NCBI GenBank assembly: GCA_003161255.1
Contig: PMOQ01000106.1
Span: forward strand, 33,644-97,643
Origin: Acidimicrobiaceae bacterium
GTDB taxonomy: Bacteria; Actinomycetota; Acidimicrobiia; Acidimicrobiales; RAAP-2
Direction: 5' to 3'
DNA length: 64,000 bases
Part shown: one piece after another, positions 41,122 through 49,861 of the stretch
Position numbering within the stretch: position 1 is the stretch's first letter
How the letters are laid out: each line of letters starts with the position of its first letter
The notes under the pieces: model-generated
Databases searched by the model: none
Told to the model about the DNA's origin: nothing
What the model saw: the letters and a program-made list of their open reading frames with translations, nothing else
Program-made: the position numbers and the translations under genes

Positions 41122-41250
41122 TCACCTCAGGCGGATGCGCACGTCCCCGGCCTGCATGCGCTCGCCCGGGCGGTCGTGCACCGAGGAGTGCACGACGGCG
41201 TGGACGTCGATCGCCACCAGCTCGGCCACCTGCGTCGCCCGCGTGCTCAT
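41122..41250 (-). pseudogene. Truncated amidohydrolase-like N-terminal fragment coupled to the CoA-ligase gene
   Basis: A 42-codon frame starts at ATG 41250, overlapping the stop of the acyl-CoA ligase gene as ATGA, and reads MSTRATQVAELVAIDVHAVVHSS before running out in a short basic tail. The IDVHAVVH part resembles the metal-binding DxHxH strand of amidohydrolases of the ACMSD group (usually IDvH.H), but nothing after it is recognisable. It is probably the remnant of a coupled gene after deletion, or a short unrelated frame. The intact His-x-His pair is lost (H-A-V-V-H). Confidence 0.35.
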
Positions 41251-42818
41251 GGGGTCGCCTTGGCGTCGCCTCGGTCCCGCAGGACGCGCCGGAGGATCTT
41301 GCCCGACGGTGATTTCGGGATCTCGTCGATGAACTCGATCGCCCGGATGCGCTTGTACGGAGCCACCCGCTCGGCGACCCACGACATCAGTTCGTCGGTA
41401 TCGAGCTCCCCGGTGGCCACGACGAACGCCTTGGGTGCCTCGCCACCGGCGTCATGGGGCATCGGCACGACCGCGGCATCGAGCACGCCGGGGTGGGTCA
41501 GCAGCAGTCCCTCGAGCTCGGCCGGGGCGACCTGGTAGCCCTTGTACTTGATGAGCTCCTTCACCCGGTCGACGATGAAGAACGCGCCGCCGCCGAGCCG
41601 GGCCACGTCACCGGTCTTGAGCCACCCGTCCGTGGTCAGCGTCTCGGCGGTGGCGGTCGGGTTGTTGAGGTAGCCGGCCATGACCTGGGGGCCCCTCACC
41701 CAGACCTCCCCCTGTTGGTCGGAGTCCTGGCCGGTTTCGGGGGAGACGAGACGTCCCTCGGTGTTGGGCATCAGCCAGCCGATCGAGCCGATCGGGGCGT
41801 CGGCCTGGTCTCGCTCGGGTATCAGGTGGGTCCCCGGGCTGGCCTCGGTCATGCCATAGCCCTGCGCGACCGGCACGCCGAAGCGCCTCTCGAAGCGGGC
41901 CGCCAGCTCGGCGTCCAGGGGGGCAGCGCCCGACACCGCCCAGCGCACCGAGGAATGGTCGAACCGGTCGACCTCGGCGCTGGACACCAGCTGGAGGATC
42001 ATCGGCGGGGCCAGGTGCATCCGGGTCACCCGGTGGCGCTCGATTGTGGCCAGGTATCCCTCCACGTCGAAACGAGGGAGCGTGACGATCGTCGAACCGC
42101 TGGCCAGGGCCAGGTTCATGATGACGTTCATGCCGTAGATGTGGAACATCGGCAGCACCGCGCACACCACGTCGTCGGGCCCGTACGGCCACATCGGAGC
42201 GAGTTGGGCCAGATTCGCGACCAGGTTCCGATGCGTGAGCATGACCCCCTTGGCGCGGCCGGTGGTGCCGCTCGAATAGGGGAGCGCCGCCAGCGCGGTG
42301 GCGGGGTCGAATCCCGACGAACCCGGTGGCAGCCCGCCACCGTCGTTGGATCCGGGCCAGGATCGATCGAGGACCACCAGCGCCGCGCCGACCGCTCGGG
42401 CGACCTCTTGGCCCTTCTCGACCGTCCCATCATCGACGATCACGACCTTGGCGCCCGAGTCACGGACCTGATCGGTGGCCTCGCGGGCGGTCAGGACCGG
42501 GTTGAGCGGGGTGAGCGACCCACCGGCGGCGATCGCGCCGTGAAAGGCGATGATGTAGGCGGGCTGGTTGCGGCTCATCAGCGCGACGACGTCACCTTGC
42601 CCCACGCCCAGCCGAGCGATGGCCCGGGCCGCTGCGGCGACCCGCTTGCTCAGCTCGGCGTAGGTGGTTCGCTCACCGGTGATCCCGTCGATGATCGCGG
42701 TCGCATCTCCTCGAGCGGCGGCCGAGCCGATCACGTACTCGGTCACCGAGAGCTCGGGAATCTCGACGTCTGGATAAGGGCTTCGCAGGATCACCGGCCG
42801 GTCCCCATCGCCCGACAT
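41247..42818 (-). CDS. AMP-dependent acyl/aryl-CoA ligase (4-coumarate-CoA ligase type)
   Basis: The protein has 523 residues from ATG 42818 (MSGDGDRPVILRSPYPDVEIPELSVTEYVIG), typical of the 4CL-like branch. The phosphate-binding P-loop is YSSGTTGRAKGVMLTH, followed by the AMP core GYGMTEASPGTH and the TGD motif in LKTGDVARLG. The hinge and C-terminal lid contain KGYQVAPAELEGLLLTHPGV and the catalytic Lys in PKSPSGKILRR. It adenylates a carboxylic acid and forms its CoA thioester; phenylpropanoid-like or fatty acids are candidates. AT-rich repeats lie in its upstream region. Confidence 0.92.
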   Translation of the reverse strand: MSGDGDRPVILRSPYPDVEIPELSVTEYVIGSAAARGDATAIIDGITGERTTYAELSKRVAAAARAIARLGVGQGDVVALMSRNQPAYIIAFHGAIAAGGSLTPLNPVLTAREATDQVRDSGAKVVIVDDGTVEKGQEVARAVGAALVVLDRSWPGSNDGGGLPPGSSGFDPATALAALPYSSGTTGRAKGVMLTHRNLVANLAQLAPMWPYGPDDVVCAVLPMFHIYGMNVIMNLALASGSTIVTLPRFDVEGYLATIERHRVTRMHLAPPMILQLVSSAEVDRFDHSSVRWAVSGAAPLDAELAARFERRFGVPVAQGYGMTEASPGTHLIPERDQADAPIGSIGWLMPNTEGRLVSPETGQDSDQQGEVWVRGPQVMAGYLNNPTATAETLTTDGWLKTGDVARLGGGAFFIVDRVKELIKYKGYQVAPAELEGLLLTHPGVLDAAVVPMPHDAGGEAPKAFVVATGELDTDELMSWVAERVAPYKRIRAIEFIDEIPKSPSGKILRRVLRDRGDAKATP

Positions 42819-42884
42819 GGTAGGCACCCGAGATCGCGCCGTCGTCCGCCGGGCCCACACCCAGCTCGGCAGACCAATGATGCC

Positions 42885-42946
42885 CGATAGATCCCAATAA
42901 ACATCGATCCCAATAGATAGGGAAAGGAATAGATAAGGAATAGACC
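42885..42946. repeat. AT-rich islet with two sets of short direct repeats
   Basis: In otherwise GC-rich DNA, about 60 bases contain GATCCCAATA twice (42890-42899 and 42906-42915, 16 bp apart) and AGGAATAGA(T/C) twice (42925-42934 and 42936-42945, 11 bp apart). It lies between the divergent CoA-ligase and PEBP-like genes, nearer the CoA-ligase start, so a regulatory role is possible. Confidence 0.5.
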
Positions 42947-43056
42947 GACCGCTCCGGCCGCCCCGGCCGTGACAGCACGACTCCCGGGGGTTACGTTCGG
43001 TCAGGCAAGCGATCGACGTTCATCACCGATGACCACGTCATGAGGAGAGGGCACCC

Positions 43057-43533
43057 ATGGCCGAGGACACGCTCGAGGTTCGGAGCACACTGTTCGCCGA
43101 AGGGGGGACGATCCCCATGTCGGCGGCTCACAGCATGGTCGGCGGGGGCAATGTCAGCCCCGACCTGTCTTGGAGCGACGGGCCGGAGGGGACCAAAAGC
43201 TACGCGGTCACCTGCTATGACCCCGATGCACCAACCTCGGTCGGTTTCACCCACTGGGTGCTGTTCGACCTCCCGCCGTCGACGCACGCCCTCGAAGCCG
43301 GGACCGAGGCGGCAGGAGTCACCGGGTTCACCGACTGGGGCGAGAGCGCGTACGGGGGAATGGCGCCTCCGGCCGGTGACGAGCCGCACCATTATCTGTT
43401 CTCCGTTTACGCCCTTGACACCGAGTCGCTCGGGGTGGATGAGACGACCACGTATGCGAAGTTCCGCTTTTTGATCCGAGGCCACGCGCTCGCCTCGGGC
43501 ACCTTGACCGGGCGGTTCGGGATCGACGCCTGA
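43057..43533 (+). CDS. YbhB/YbcL (PEBP, Raf kinase inhibitor-like) family protein
   Basis: A 158-residue protein of the phosphatidylethanolamine-binding fold. GNVSPDLSWSDGPEGTKSYAVTCYDPDAPT gives the conserved SP.L.W...P.....a....DPDAP motif; FTHWVLFDLPPS is the H-W-v.....p block, and GYGG..PP-like YGGMAPPAGDEPHHYLFSVYALD completes the ligand-binding set. Function in bacteria is unknown. A good Shine-Dalgarno (AGGAGAGGG) precedes the ATG. It stands alone on the plus strand, divergent from the CoA ligase. Confidence 0.93.
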   Translation: MAEDTLEVRSTLFAEGGTIPMSAAHSMVGGGNVSPDLSWSDGPEGTKSYAVTCYDPDAPTSVGFTHWVLFDLPPSTHALEAGTEAAGVTGFTDWGESAYGGMAPPAGDEPHHYLFSVYALDTESLGVDETTTYAKFRFLIRGHALASGTLTGRFGIDA

Positions 43534-43666
43534 GACCGCTGGCGGTCCACGCCGTGACTCGAGCGGCGATCCAGCTAACTTGGCCTAGGTCGCGCTGAGC
43601 GACTTGGGGAGGCATGGTGAGCGTCATCGAGTACGACGTCAGGTCCTGGGAGCTGGCGGTCCAACC

Positions 43667-44671
43667 GTGACCGGCCTCTCGCAGCATTTTGCCGCCGTGT
43701 TGGGCGTCGGGGCCTATCGGCCCCGACGGAGCGTGTCCAACCAGGAGATCTGTGGCCGGATCGACTCCTCGGACGAGTGGATCCGCACCCGGAGCGGCAT
43801 TGTCAGCCGGGGATGGGCGGACGATGACGAGACCCTGGAGCTGATGGCGAGCTCGGCCGCTGCCGAGGCGCTGCAGGCGGCCGGGTTCGAAGGGGCCTCA
43901 CTGGGCATGGTGATCGTTGCCACCTGCAGCGACGGCCAGCCGTTGTGGCCGCTGGCGACACGGGTGGCGGCCCGCCTGGGGACCGACGCCCCGGCCCTCC
44001 AGCTGAACGCGACCTGCGCGGGGTTCTGTTACGGCCTCGGTCTCGCGCGCGACCTGGTGCGAGGAGGGACGGCCGAACTGGTGTTGGTGGTCGGAGCCGA
44101 GCGCATGAGCGACCTCCTCGATCCCTCGGACCGGGGAACCTCGTTCCTTTTCGCCGACGGTGCCGGAGCATTCGTCGTCGGGCGGTCCGAGCACGAGGGA
44201 GTCGGACCGGTCGTGTGGGGGAGCGACGGGGAGCGGGGCGAAGCCCTGACGCTCAGCCCCGACTGGACCCAGTTTCGAAACGATCCGGGGCTCGGGGCCC
44301 CGTCGATCAGCATGCAGGGGCGCCGGGTGTTCAAGTGGGTGGTCGAGCAGATGCCTCCGGTGGCCGAGGCAGCATGCAAGGCCGCCGGGGTGTCCCTCGC
44401 CGACATCGACGTCCTCGTGCCGCACCAGGCCAACCACCGCATGACCGAGGCGATCGTCCGGGCCCTCGATCTGCCCGACTCGGTGGTGGTGGCCGACGAC
44501 ATCATCCAGGCCGGCAACACCTCGGCGGCCAGCATTCCTCTGGCCACCCACCGGCTTCTCGCCGAGGGGAGGGCCCGGGGTGGCGATCTGGCGCTGCTGA
44601 TCGGCTACGGGGGGGGACTGGGGTACGCCGCCCAGGTGGTCACGATGCCGTTGCGTCCTCACCGGACCTAA
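43667..44671 (+). CDS. fabH: Beta-ketoacyl-ACP synthase III-like (FabH/KAS III) enzyme
   Basis: A 334-residue thiolase-fold enzyme from GTG 43667. The catalytic triad is visible: Cys117 in NATCAGFCYG, His253 in VPHQANHRM and Asn284 in QAGNTSAASIP. The N-terminal GVGAYRPRRSVSNQEICGRIDSSDEWIRTRSGI is the standard FabH start. KAS III condenses an acyl-CoA starter with malonyl-ACP; homologues outside fatty-acid operons can make starter units for secondary metabolites. No fab genes adjoin, so the exact pathway is open. An in-frame GTG at 43604 lies upstream and lacks support. Confidence 0.9.
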   Translation: MTGLSQHFAAVLGVGAYRPRRSVSNQEICGRIDSSDEWIRTRSGIVSRGWADDDETLELMASSAAAEALQAAGFEGASLGMVIVATCSDGQPLWPLATRVAARLGTDAPALQLNATCAGFCYGLGLARDLVRGGTAELVLVVGAERMSDLLDPSDRGTSFLFADGAGAFVVGRSEHEGVGPVVWGSDGERGEALTLSPDWTQFRNDPGLGAPSISMQGRRVFKWVVEQMPPVAEAACKAAGVSLADIDVLVPHQANHRMTEAIVRALDLPDSVVVADDIIQAGNTSAASIPLATHRLLAEGRARGGDLALLIGYGGGLGYAAQVVTMPLRPHRT

Positions 44672-44696
44672 CGGCTCACGTTTTCGTCGCCCGTTG

Positions 44697-44834
44697 TCAC
44701 GGCGGACAGTACCCGGTGACGAACTCCAACGTGTTGTAGCTGCCGCACAACCGCCTCGAGCATTGGCCAAGAGCAGCGCGATTGCACGTTGCGACGTACC
44801 GGTGCACCTCATCATCGAACAGACGCACTTGCAC
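44697..44834 (-). other. Short minus-strand ORF with a 15-bp tandem repeat next to it
   Basis: The gap between fabH and the secreted repeat protein holds a 45-codon minus-strand frame ending in CGSYNTLEFVTGYCPP. Its tail resembles the end of the secreted protein (GASYNTMQFADSGSDCGP) encoded on the other strand nearby, so it may be a broken copy of that C-terminal domain. At 44839-44866 the 13-mer GGGTGAGCATTGC occurs twice at 15-bp spacing. Support for expression is weak. Confidence 0.3.
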
Positions 44835-45010
44835 CGACGGGTGAGCATTGCGCGGGTGAGCATTGCACCCGAGGAGAGCTGCTGAGCATCACCGAACCCG
44901 CGAGTGGTGCCTGGTACCGTACCTGAGTCGTCCCTTTTCCAGGGTGGGTTCTGCGTTCCTCGCCGCTCGAACCTGTGGAGCGCGAGGTCCCACGGTCTAT
45001 CGGTGAACTC

Positions 45011-47224
45011 ATGCGCCTCGCCATGTCAGCCATGAAATCGGTGCTTCCAACTCGACGCAGCGCGCGTTTGGCCATGGCCGCATTCGCGTTGAGCGGTGTG
45101 CTCTCGGCGGTGGTGGTTGTAGGGAATGTGCACCCGCGCTCCGCCGCCGCGGCGGCAAAACAGTCCAGCACGTTGTCGAACCCAAACCTCCTCTCGGACC
45201 CGAGCTTCGAGCAGCCGGGCCTCCGGCCGTGGTACGCCGCGCCCGGTCAGAACTGGGCTGTCTACCAGTCCTCTGCGGCACCGGTGGACGACCACTACCT
45301 CGAGACGAACAGCGGGAGCTCCTCGAGCCCGAGTGTGTACCAGGACGTGGGGGCGGTGCCGACGGTCGGCCAGAGCTACGAGGGCTCGGTCCTACTTCGC
45401 TCGCCGTCGTCCACTCCGATCACCGTGGCGCTTGTGCTCTGGGGGTTGGGCGGCTCGGTCACTGAGGTGGGCCAGACCCAGATCACGGTTTCCTCTTCCA
45501 CTTGGACCCGCTACTACACCGACATCGACGTGGCCAAGCCCGGCCACACCGACTTGCGATTGCAGATCTACCTAGGCGCCGGGACCAACCTCGATGTTGC
45601 CGGGGCGACGCTCCAAGACGCCGGGGTGTCAGACGCCGGCTTCGCGCAGGGCCTCGGCCCGTGGCGCGTCGACGCGGGCCAGAACTGGGTCATCTATGGC
45701 TCTCCGAGCGCTCCCGCGGGCCGGTACTACCTCGAGACGAACAGCGGGAGCTCCTCGAGCCCGAGTGTGTACCAGGATGTATCCACCACCCCCGTGGAGG
45801 GCCACAGCTACCAGGCGTCGGTAATCTTGCGTTCGCCGTCGTCCACTCCGATCACCGTGGCTCTTGTGCTCTGGGGGTTGGGCGGCTCGGCCAATGAAGT
45901 GGGCCAGACCCAGATCACGGTTTCCTCTTCCGCCTGGACCCGCTACTACACCGACTTTGACGTGGCCAAACCCGGCCACAATGACCTGCGACTGCAGATC
46001 TACCTAGGTGCTGGGACCAACCTCGACATCGCCGGGGCGACGATCGAAGACACCGGGGTTGCAGACGCCGGCTTCGACCAGCCCGGCACCGGCCCCTGGA
46101 CGGTGTCGCCGGGGGCCACCTCGAGCATTGCGAGCGGGTCGGGGGCGGTCACCGGGCGGACCTGGCTCCAGACGACGACTGGAGGCGCGGCCTCGAGCTC
46201 GTTCTACGAGGACATCGCCACGAATCCCGTCGCCGGGCACTCCTACACGGCGTCGGTGTTCTTGCGCTCGGTCACCGGTGGACCGATCTCGGTCTCCGTG
46301 GTGATCTGGGCACTGGGCGGCTCGGCCACCGAGGTGGGGCAAACCCAGGCCACGGTGGGGGCGTCGTGGCAGCAGTACTCGACCGTGCTCGACGTGGTCA
46401 ACGGCGGTCACAGCGACCTGCGCCTCCAGGTCTATCTGAACACGGCGGGCCAAACGTTGGCCGCCGATGCTCCGAGCCTGCCCGACGTGAGCATCGATCC
46501 GCCCCTAGGGCCGCCCTCGCTGATCCGGGGTGTGGGTGTCTACGGCCCGTCGTCGCTCCAGTCGATCTCCGCCGCCGTGAACCAGGGGTGGTCCGAGATC
46601 GGGGAGACCGGGGGCCTCGGCACGACATCAAGTCCGTACACGAGCGGGCTGTTGTCGTCGCCTGACCTTGCCGCGGCGAAGGCGATCTCCGCCGCGAACC
46701 ATCCGGTGACTTGGCTCTCGTTCTGGACCGTCAGCGCGCCCGTCGCGAATGACACCTGGCACTCGGATGGCTACTCCGCTGGGCAGTATGTCGCCGCCTA
46801 CCTCGACAGCGTGAGCTCGAGGGTAAAACCCGCTTTCGTGATCCTGGACCCCGAGGGATACCCAAACGGCGAACCGAACGAATACCCGGGTAACTCCTCG
46901 GACTGGGCCAGCTGGATCCAAGGGTGGTCGGCCGGCATCTTGAGTGTTGACAGCTCGTTGACCCCTGCGCTGTACGTCGACCAGTACGAGTACTCCGCCT
47001 TCTCGATCTCCTCTCTTCGCCTGCCCGTATTCGTGGCAATCGCGCCGATTTTGGGCAACTATCCCGGCAATGGGGACAGCTTCACCCCTGGCGCCAACGT
47101 TGACGGTTACAGCGCGTTTACGGCGGGGTGCCCGGCCCAGTCGTACGAAACTACGATGCAGAGCTGGGGTGCCAGTTACAACACCATGCAATTTGCTGAC
47201 AGCGGTTCGGACTGTGGCCCGTGA
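45011..47224 (+). CDS. Secreted protein with three carbohydrate-binding-like repeats and a glycoside-hydrolase-like C-terminal domain
   Basis: The protein has about 737 residues. ATG 45011 or 45032 opens a signal peptide (RLAMAAFALSGVLSAVVVVGNVHPRSAAAAA). Three repeats of about 144 residues follow, each starting like LLSDPSFEQPGLRPW..., ending DLRLQIYLGAGTNLD, and containing YLETNSGSSSSPSVYQD; they look like jelly-roll CBM modules. The first two are nearly identical in DNA. The last 210 residues (IRGVGVYGPSSLQSISAAVNQGWSEI... FVILDPEGYP...QSWGASYNTMQFADSGSDC) resemble the glycoside-hydrolase-like DUF1906 domain. Beside a glycan biosynthesis cluster, a surface or peptidoglycan-binding role is likely. 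Confidence 0.7.
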   Translation: MRLAMSAMKSVLPTRRSARLAMAAFALSGVLSAVVVVGNVHPRSAAAAAKQSSTLSNPNLLSDPSFEQPGLRPWYAAPGQNWAVYQSSAAPVDDHYLETNSGSSSSPSVYQDVGAVPTVGQSYEGSVLLRSPSSTPITVALVLWGLGGSVTEVGQTQITVSSSTWTRYYTDIDVAKPGHTDLRLQIYLGAGTNLDVAGATLQDAGVSDAGFAQGLGPWRVDAGQNWVIYGSPSAPAGRYYLETNSGSSSSPSVYQDVSTTPVEGHSYQASVILRSPSSTPITVALVLWGLGGSANEVGQTQITVSSSAWTRYYTDFDVAKPGHNDLRLQIYLGAGTNLDIAGATIEDTGVADAGFDQPGTGPWTVSPGATSSIASGSGAVTGRTWLQTTTGGAASSSFYEDIATNPVAGHSYTASVFLRSVTGGPISVSVVIWALGGSATEVGQTQATVGASWQQYSTVLDVVNGGHSDLRLQVYLNTAGQTLAADAPSLPDVSIDPPLGPPSLIRGVGVYGPSSLQSISAAVNQGWSEIGETGGLGTTSSPYTSGLLSSPDLAAAKAISAANHPVTWLSFWTVSAPVANDTWHSDGYSAGQYVAAYLDSVSSRVKPAFVILDPEGYPNGEPNEYPGNSSDWASWIQGWSAGILSVDSSLTPALYVDQYEYSAFSISSLRLPVFVAIAPILGNYPGNGDSFTPGANVDGYSAFTAGCPAQSYETTMQSWGASYNTMQFADSGSDCGP
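45300..45900. repeat. Near-identical tandem module repeat inside the secreted protein gene
   Basis: A segment beginning CTCGAGACGAACAGCGGG at 45299 recurs at 45731, 432 bp later, with long runs of identity through the GCTCTGGGGGTTGGGCGGC region. The third module is more diverged. Recent unequal recombination is the simplest explanation. Confidence 0.75.
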
Positions 47225-47294
47225 CGTCGGGCTTCGAGTGCTCGGAAGCGCGGCCCCTGAACGAACGACACGTTCTGCGGCCAGCCAGTGACCG

Positions 47295-48584
47295 ATGACC
47301 GAAGCCCAGGCGTCTGAGCGCGTCGCGTTGCGCTCATCGGAGCGTCCCCGTGCTTCGATCGTCATCACGGCGTGGCGCGCCGCGCCGCTACTGATCACCT
47401 GCCTGCGATCGATCGCCCGAAACGTCTCAGAAGTCGCCTACGAGGTAATCGTCGCCTTTAACGCAGCGAGCGAGACCCTTCTGGCGGACGTCGAGCGGGT
47501 CGTGGTCGGTGCTCGAGTCGTCTCGTCACCGGTGAACCTCGGGTTCGCAGGCGCCTGCAATCGAGCGGCGGCGCTCGCCCGTGGCGAGTACATCGTGTTC
47601 CTGAACGACGACACCGAGGTGGAGCCCGGGTGGCTGGAGGCGCTCGTGAGAACGGCCGACGCCACCCAGGAAGCCGGGGCGGTGGGCAGCGCCATGCTCA
47701 CTCCGGACGGCAAGCTCGCCGAGGCCGGTTCGATCGTCTGGCGAGACGGTGGGATCACCGCCGTGTCGGCATCGGTGTTGGAGAAGGTCGACCCCCTAGA
47801 CGGGACGCGGCAAGTGGATTACTCCAGCGCGTGCTCGCTGCTGGTGAGGCGGTCCACTTGGGATGCCGTGGGTGGGTTCGACGAGGAATACTACCCGGCC
47901 TACTTCGAGGACGTGGACCTGTGCTTCAAAATCAGGCGGAACGGAGAGGGCGTGTTCTGTGATCCGAGCTCAAGGGTGCGCCACCACCGTGGGTCCTCCT
48001 CCAGCGGCTTCTACCAGGAGTTCATGCTCTCGAGAAACGCAAAACGCTTCGTGGCGCGATGGTCGGCTGAGCTGTCGGAGTATGACGCTCGCGGGCCCGA
48101 CGACGTGGCTGCTCTTCGAAGCTCGATCGAGCGAGCAGCGCAGCGTCCGCTCGCTGTGCGCACGCCGTCGACCGCAGCGGCGGATCGAGCGAACGCTCGC
48201 CCGGGCGCCGCGACGCCCGTGTCGGACGTCGACAAAGTGCGGTTCTTGCGGCTCGAGCTCGAGAACATAGAGGAGTATGTCGGTGCGCTCGAGGGCATTC
48301 GGCTCGAACGCGAGGAGCTCATCGTGGAACTCGCGGAGCAAGTTTCGACCTGGTCGACTCGCGCCGGTGAGATCGAGGGTGATCGGCAGGCGCTCGCAGC
48401 CGCGCTGCGCACGGTTGAACGCGAGCGCGACGAAGCGGTGGCAGCGGTGGTGGCGTTCCGTCACCGCGTCAGTGTCCGGCTGGCGGACAAGTTGACCTCG
48501 GCTCTTGGCCATGTCCCCGGCTCCATCCGAGCGCTGCGCTGGGTCCTTCGGGGCATGAAGCGCCTGGGCCGAGCTGGACGCTGA
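47295..48584 (+). CDS. Family 2 glycosyltransferase with C-terminal coiled coil
   Basis: A 429-residue protein with a GT-A fold. ASIVITAWRAAPLLITCLRSIARN opens the nucleotide-binding domain, EYIVFLNDDTEVEPGWLEALV contains the DxD-like NDDTE motif and YSSACSLLVRRSTWDAVGGFDEEYYPAYFEDVDLCFKIR the acceptor-site ED. The layout is that of rhamnosyltransferases and similar GT2 enzymes (N-glycan or O-antigen type). Residues about 300-385 form a coiled coil (LRLELENIEEYVGALEGIRLEREELIVELAEQVS), unusual for a plain GT2, and the tail is basic. It starts 70 bases after the secreted protein gene. Confidence 0.87.
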   Translation: MTEAQASERVALRSSERPRASIVITAWRAAPLLITCLRSIARNVSEVAYEVIVAFNAASETLLADVERVVVGARVVSSPVNLGFAGACNRAAALARGEYIVFLNDDTEVEPGWLEALVRTADATQEAGAVGSAMLTPDGKLAEAGSIVWRDGGITAVSASVLEKVDPLDGTRQVDYSSACSLLVRRSTWDAVGGFDEEYYPAYFEDVDLCFKIRRNGEGVFCDPSSRVRHHRGSSSSGFYQEFMLSRNAKRFVARWSAELSEYDARGPDDVAALRSSIERAAQRPLAVRTPSTAAADRANARPGAATPVSDVDKVRFLRLELENIEEYVGALEGIRLEREELIVELAEQVSTWSTRAGEIEGDRQALAAALRTVERERDEAVAAVVAFRHRVSVRLADKLTSALGHVPGSIRALRWVLRGMKRLGRAGR

Positions 48585-48620
48585 GCGTCGAGCGCCTAAG
48601 AGCCCGGGCGATCTGCGAAG

Positions 48621-49502
48621 ATGACGTCCATGCCGAATACCCAGGAGCTCGCCGACCAAGCCGCCAACTACAGCTGGTATCACCACGTGCCGCTCGGTCC
48701 TGGTGTCGTCACAAAGGGAAGCACCACCGTCACGTGGGAGAAGCATGAATTCCCTTCGTTCAAGGACCAGACCGTTCTCGACATCGGTGCCTGGGATGGC
48801 GGCTATTCGTTCCTCGCCGAGCGCGAGGGAGCCAGCCGTGTGGTGGCCCTCGACCACTACGTGTGGGGCGTGGACTGGGTAGCCCGCGAGAAGTACTGGA
48901 ACGAATGTGCCGAGCGAGGGGTGCTGCCCGACCATGGACGAGACGCCACCGACTTCTGGGATGACTCCCTGCCGGGACGTCGACCCTTCGATTTCGCGCG
49001 CCGCGTCCTCGATAGCCGCGTCGAATCGGTCGTGGCGGACTTCACCACGGTCGACCTCGACTCGCTCGGACAGTTCGATGTCGTTCTTTACCTGGGCGTC
49101 CTGTACCACATGCCGGAACCACTGACCTGCCTCCAACGGCTTCGCCAAGTGACCCGTCGCGTCGCGGCCATCTCGACCGTAGGGCTCAACGTCCCGGGGA
49201 TGAACGACCAACGCCTCCTACAGTTTCAACCCGGCAACGAGCTGGGAGCCGACTTCGGGAACTGGTTCGTCCCATCCGTCTCTGCTCTCGAATCCCTGTG
49301 CTTGGCCGCGGGGTTTGCGCGCGTCGAAGTCATCGTCGGGCCCGACGATGCTCCCGCGGCGAAGCCGACCCGCGTCCTCAGTCGCTCGACCATCCGTCGC
49401 CTCCTATCTCGGTCGTCGGCTCCCGCATCGGGACCAACGATCCCACCCGTCGAGATGTTCGGGGCCATGGTGCATGCCTACGTCGACGAAGCGTCCACCT
49501 GA
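48621..49502 (+). CDS. SAM-dependent methyltransferase (CmoB/DUF1698-like)
   Basis: A 293-residue class I methyltransferase. The SAM motif is VLDIGAWDGGYSFLAEREGASRVVALDHYVWG. The DVVLYLGVLYHMPEPLTCLQRL block is the CmoB/DUF1698 signature, and WYHHVPLGPGVVTKG plus the Trp-rich start also match. CmoB itself carboxymethylates tRNA wobble uridine; in a glycan cluster this copy more likely modifies a sugar. Tail residues include a basic RRLLSR stretch. Confidence 0.85.
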   Translation: MTSMPNTQELADQAANYSWYHHVPLGPGVVTKGSTTVTWEKHEFPSFKDQTVLDIGAWDGGYSFLAEREGASRVVALDHYVWGVDWVAREKYWNECAERGVLPDHGRDATDFWDDSLPGRRPFDFARRVLDSRVESVVADFTTVDLDSLGQFDVVLYLGVLYHMPEPLTCLQRLRQVTRRVAAISTVGLNVPGMNDQRLLQFQPGNELGADFGNWFVPSVSALESLCLAAGFARVEVIVGPDDAPAAKPTRVLSRSTIRRLLSRSSAPASGPTIPPVEMFGAMVHAYVDEAST

Positions 49503-49621
49503 GCGCGCCGGAACTTCCACGGAGCGACCGACAGGGCAGCACTGACGTTGCGGCGATCGACCATGCGTTGGTGGCCGGTCGTCATCCTCGGACTCAATAG
49601 GCGCAATGCTATGGTCCCAAT

Positions 49622-49861
49622 ATGTCGCGGTCGAAGCGAGCCCGGCGTTTCCTGCGGCGGCTCGCGACCGCCGTGAACCCGGTGAAGAGCGTCTATCGGG
49701 TGGTCGTGAGGACCGAGACCGGGCTGACCGAATTGCGCGCCACGGTTGAGGCATCGTCGGCGGCGCAGCTCGAGGCGGTGAGCTTCCTCACTCGCTCGAT
49801 CAACGAGATCAACACCCGACTGGAGAAGCTGGATCGGGTTGGTGACGACACGGAGGGATGA
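49622..49861 (+). CDS. Small coiled-coil protein in the glycan cluster
   Basis: A 79-residue protein with a very basic start (MSRSKRARRFLRRLATA) and a helical remainder (LTELRATVEASSAAQLEAVSFLTRSINEINTRLEKLDRV). Its stop overlaps the next glycosyltransferase start as ATGA, which supports expression and coupled synthesis. No family was recognised. The design, basic end plus coiled coil, resembles the tails of neighbouring proteins (53394 and the GT2 at 47295), suggesting a shared scaffold. Confidence 0.6.
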   Translation: MSRSKRARRFLRRLATAVNPVKSVYRVVVRTETGLTELRATVEASSAAQLEAVSFLTRSINEINTRLEKLDRVGDDTEG

